A DNA stretch of 64,000 nt from positions 23,326,782-23,390,781 of the forward strand of contig NW_019211454.1 in assembly GCF_002443255.2 (NCBI RefSeq), given 5' to 3'. Made by a program: the position numbers and the translations under genes. A model generated the notes under the pieces. It had not been told where the DNA came from. It did no database searches and worked only from the letters and a program-made list of their open reading frames with translations. This DNA comes from Varroa destructor. Taxonomy: Eukaryota; Arthropoda; Arachnida; Mesostigmata; Varroidae. Of this stretch, positions 60,921 through 64,000 are shown piece after piece; position 1 is the first letter of the stretch, and every line of letters starts with the position of its first letter.

Positions 60921-61507
60921 TTAATGGACGCAAAATCTAATAGCGTCTTCCACGATACAGCTTGAACGCAAATAACACCATAACACATTCTAAACGAGCG
61001 AACGATGCTGGTGGCTGTAAACGCGGGCGCAGTGTTTCCTTCAAATATGGAAAATGACAATGAATCCTGCTGTTGGTTAATGATCAACCAGATTAACATT
61101 ACATTCTACTGGAAAAAAACTCTAGCGATTCACAAAAATGTCGCCTAATCGTTTTGAGTCCCCAAAACTTTTCGTAGGATCGATAGACTAAACGGATTGG
61201 CGGGCTTCAACCCCGCGCCTGTTTTGCGTCAATTGATTTAACTCAACTAATTTGCTGACGTCACCAACAGTTGTCCTGGTGTCCTTAACCGTTCTTCTTT
61301 GGCAGTTACCTTATTAAGCTCTCTAATATGAACTGATTTAGTTCGTCTTATATCTAGCCTAGAAATTCGTTCAAGAAATCGCCTTTCAATCGATTTTTAT
61401 ATGGGTAAATTCCAATCGAATTAAATTCCGCTTAAAAGACCATACCAAGTTTGCCATATAAGGGAAACTATTTTTTAACCCTTTTGACTCCGAAATATTC
61501 ATTTCGA

Positions 61508-61510
<3 letters not shown>

Positions 61511-61564
<54 letters not shown>
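61511..61564. repeat. (TA)n microsatellite
   Basis: About 54 bp of TA dinucleotide repeat. Confidence 0.95.
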
Positions 61565-61565
<1 letters not shown>

Positions 61566-62284
61566 TGACTGCCATTTTGTCAGAAGGGAACAATTTTAAA
61601 GTAACCTCACCTTACCAAATCTTACCAAAATGTCGTCTCCATCAGTACCTAAAATATTTGCATAGACACGTATTCCGATTGGCTTCGAAGAAACAACAAA
61701 AAAAAGCGATTTTAAAACGGATTTTATAGTCGCTAATTCCCTGATCGATCTCAAGGTCTACATTTAACTTTGTACTAATTGGCAATATTAGTCAGAACAA
61801 GTCCTACGAACCGTTCTACTTCAAAGATTAAAATGCTGACCGTTATGTGTTCGACAATAAATTATTGGTATATTAAGATCTTTTAAAGACGCTAGCGGCG
61901 TTAGTTGATCTATCAGTCACCTATTTCCGGTCATCAGTTTCTTGCTAATTCGTTTTCTGAGCTTCTTTCGAGTTTGAAGTGACTTCCCGTGCGTATCAAA
62001 TCGCCCAAATCAGAACAGATGTTTTTAGTTGTATTGTCTTCGTAAAACTCCCACGTAAGACGCACATATTTGTTTTTCAGTTTCAAACGTAACAACTAGA
62101 AGTAGTTATGGCACTTGTAATATGCCATCCAACAATAGTAACCACCTTTAGTGACTTAAACCCCACAATGGGGGCAGTCCTATGCATCGCTCTAGAAAAA
62201 GTTAGCCGTTCTAGCACCCTCTGCTTGTACGGTCATCCATTTTTTCATCGTCTAACAGTCAGCTGGCGCCGCATGATAATCCTC

Positions 62285-62650
62285 TTCTTAAACAGAGCCG
62301 AATCGAGATGGATTTTTTTCCAGGACGTACATGGAGCACGTGCGCTTGGCTTTGATGACAACAGGACACTTCAGGTCCAGTCATCATCATCACCGATGAT
62401 GTTGGATTTAGAGATTGGAATGGAATTTCAGTTTGCAATCTGTAATTGGTTCTTTGCTTTAAGCCACGATTGTTTGCAACATAAACGCAGCGAGCAAACA
62501 TAAACTACAATCACGGGCAATACAAGGAATATTTGTCGCTCGCTCTTTGTAAATCCCGACGTGAAGGTGCCCCAGGCACAATTGATGCGTGATATGTATT
62601 TATACTACAATAATTAAAAGTCAAATTCTCGCGAACTTTTTGCATGTTTT
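62285..62650 (-). pseudogene. Decayed Ariadne-2-like fragment
   Basis: The - strand contains AKSSREFD (about 62.63 kb, like FESLREVE), then after a frameshift THQLCLGHLHVGIYKERATN plus IPCIARDCSLCLLAAFMLQT, aligning with HTSCVSCWIAYLQVEI..NIACMARDCVLILPEAFVLQ of the intact gene at 54.4-55.8 kb. A stop follows, and further on CPVVIKAKRTCSMY is like CAAIIKA..KRVICAMC. RING1 cysteines are partly lost; stops and frameshifts abound. Colinear and intronless with the intact copy. It is strongly diverged from that copy, so it is either an older retrocopy or a separate relic. Confidence 0.65.
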
Positions 62651-63775
62651 TCTTCAGGTATGTCTGTTTTTTTTTAACCTAATTAATAGCGCCTTCTGCG
62701 TCCTAGATGAATGCTAGAACAGTATACGAGCTTAGCCTGAATTCGATTCGATCGCTTCGGCTTTTACGTCTAAATCACCCTTGTTCTCGGAATCATTTTT
62801 AAACAAAAAGAAATGAGAAATATATGTACGTTCAAAAGCCATTTATTTGAAATGCAGCGCTTCATACTTCTACGAAAATAAAACAAAGTATTAGAGCTGA
62901 ACAATACTTATGGGGATACCTTATATGACGCCTGTGTTAGATCAACTGTAGTAATGTTTTCTATTTTTCTCTTAGTTAACCATTTGAACTTTATTGGCTA
63001 GACAATCAATAGATCTCCAGACACTAATGTCAAAGACTGTGAATTTTTTGGTCGTGACTGACACGTTACGTGACAGTCTTGGCACTTGAATTGAAACATT
63101 ATACATCCCTCACTGCAATATCATCTGTAGTTTAGTAATGTAATTGAAAACATGTATGAACCCAAATGGCAAGGCCGTCGTTCCACTGTTCACATCATAT
63201 ATTAATCTACTGAGCCTTACAATAGGCGCAGTATTTTTGCTTGTCAATGAATCGTGTGTAGACTTGAGACACTATATCACGCTTTTCTTTCCGATAATTA
63301 TACAAAAGTTGGTTGGAAATCAATGACTGTGACTATGACCGATCCATTTGCTTTGCGTTAATCGTGCTGGCATTTGTAATATTCTTAGAAATACACACAA
63401 GCGAGCGCATAATTCCGAACTTTTTCTGCTATACATTTGAAGACAGTAATTGCACTGCACGAAAGAAATTCTTTCTCTATTCAAGACTATACTGATTGTC
63501 CTCAAAGCAATGTAGCTTAAAAGCTAGTTAAGAACTTATGACAATTTGGTCTACTCAGATTACTCGTTTTCAATTAATATTATTATACCAACGGGCAAAT
63601 GTAGCAGAAAAGGGTTTCTAGGTACCATGTTCTTGATTGAATGTATGTATGAATTGTATTTACGCGTTTCAAAAAGTGAATTATGCACAATGAAGCTGGC
63701 ATTGTTTGCTTTTAACAAGTGCGCCATTCCTTAAAGATATATCTGGCTACATATTGGCCTTCCATTACCTGTGAG

Positions 63776-63900
63776 CACATTGAAGATGCTGGCTTCGTCA
63801 ATCAAGAGCATCCATGGATGGAGGACCAGATTGAATGGCTTGACGACGTGGAACCGGAACGTGGTAATGCTGTAAAGCGTAAAACTGTATCTACCACGGT
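63776..63900 (+). other. Possible coding exon at right edge, unrecognised
   Basis: Preceded by a pyrimidine-rich stretch ending in GAG, the frame reads HIEDAGFVNQEHPWMEDQIE then WLDDVEPERG, with a possible donor GTAATG at 63866, or runs on as NAVKRKTVSTTVYK. Codon choice and acidic composition look protein-like and unlike the flanking AT-rich DNA. I do not recognise a family; the gene would continue beyond the window. Confidence 0.25.
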
Positions 63901-64000
63901 TTACAAGCTAAATGTGATTTTTAAAATCTAATGCGCATAAGTATGCGGCACCAAAAGTTATAGCTTTAGGCACAAAAAATATTGCCTCGAAATTTGACCT

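Noticed and set aside
1..64000. CRISPR arrays, bacterial operons, rRNA
   Set aside because: Nothing of the kind is visible; the window is clearly nuclear eukaryotic DNA with spliced genes.

Overview
This is a eukaryotic (metazoan) window: long protein families are split by short GT..AG introns, spacers are AT-rich, and decayed retrotransposon and DNA-transposon pieces are scattered through introns and intergenic DNA. The gene repertoire (a teneurin with arthropod-like architecture, an LRP11-like MANSC/LDLa receptor, an Ariadne-2 RBR ligase) fits an arthropod. A chelicerate such as a mite is my guess from overall feel only; nothing here proves it.

Region 1 (1-28,490, + strand) is a teneurin cell-surface adhesion gene cut off at its 5' end. 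I could chain 21 exons with consistent splice phases: 10,503 coding bases, a 3,500-residue partial protein. In order: end of the cytoplasmic domain, one membrane span, a very large 978-codon linker exon, the beta-sandwich domain, eight EGF repeats, a Cys-rich stretch, TTR-like and FN-plug domains, an NHL propeller, a YD-repeat shell, the Rhs-type core, the GHH-type C-terminal domain, and an odd polybasic Lys/Asn tail. Introns 3 and 4 are large. Intron 4 holds a roughly 270-320 bp inverted repeat with an 0.8 kb loop, and introns 4 and 6 hold Tc1/mariner remnants.

Region 2 (28.5-33.4 kb) is A-rich noncoding DNA. A promoter-like block at 33.44-33.64 kb (GCC repeat, YY1/Pho-type motif, TATA box) precedes a second + strand gene. 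That gene has no long reading frame but can be assembled from six exons (35,408-44,650): signal peptide, seven-cysteine MANSC domain, LDL-receptor class A domain, low-complexity linker, transmembrane segment and very short tail; 390 residues with all phases matching. It resembles vertebrate LRP11 without the PKD domain. Its third and second exons are separated by 5.5 kb containing a decayed LINE on the opposite strand.

Region 3 (44.7-64 kb) is mostly intergenic, with microsatellites and transposon relics. It contains one intact intronless gene on the - strand (54,448-55,818), an Ariadne-2-like RBR E3 ligase that looks like a retrogene. It keeps the catalytic cysteine but has Trp where RBR ligases carry the catalytic His two residues later. 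A decayed relative of the same gene lies at about 62.3-62.65 kb. LINE reverse-transcriptase remnants lie at 58.2-59.3 kb (+) and 60.6-60.9 kb (-), and a short retropepsin-like fragment at 60.1 kb. A possible coding exon of an unrecognised gene sits at the right edge.

The genes do not form an operon-like unit. The two + strand genes are both type I/II surface proteins but nothing in the sequence links their functions.
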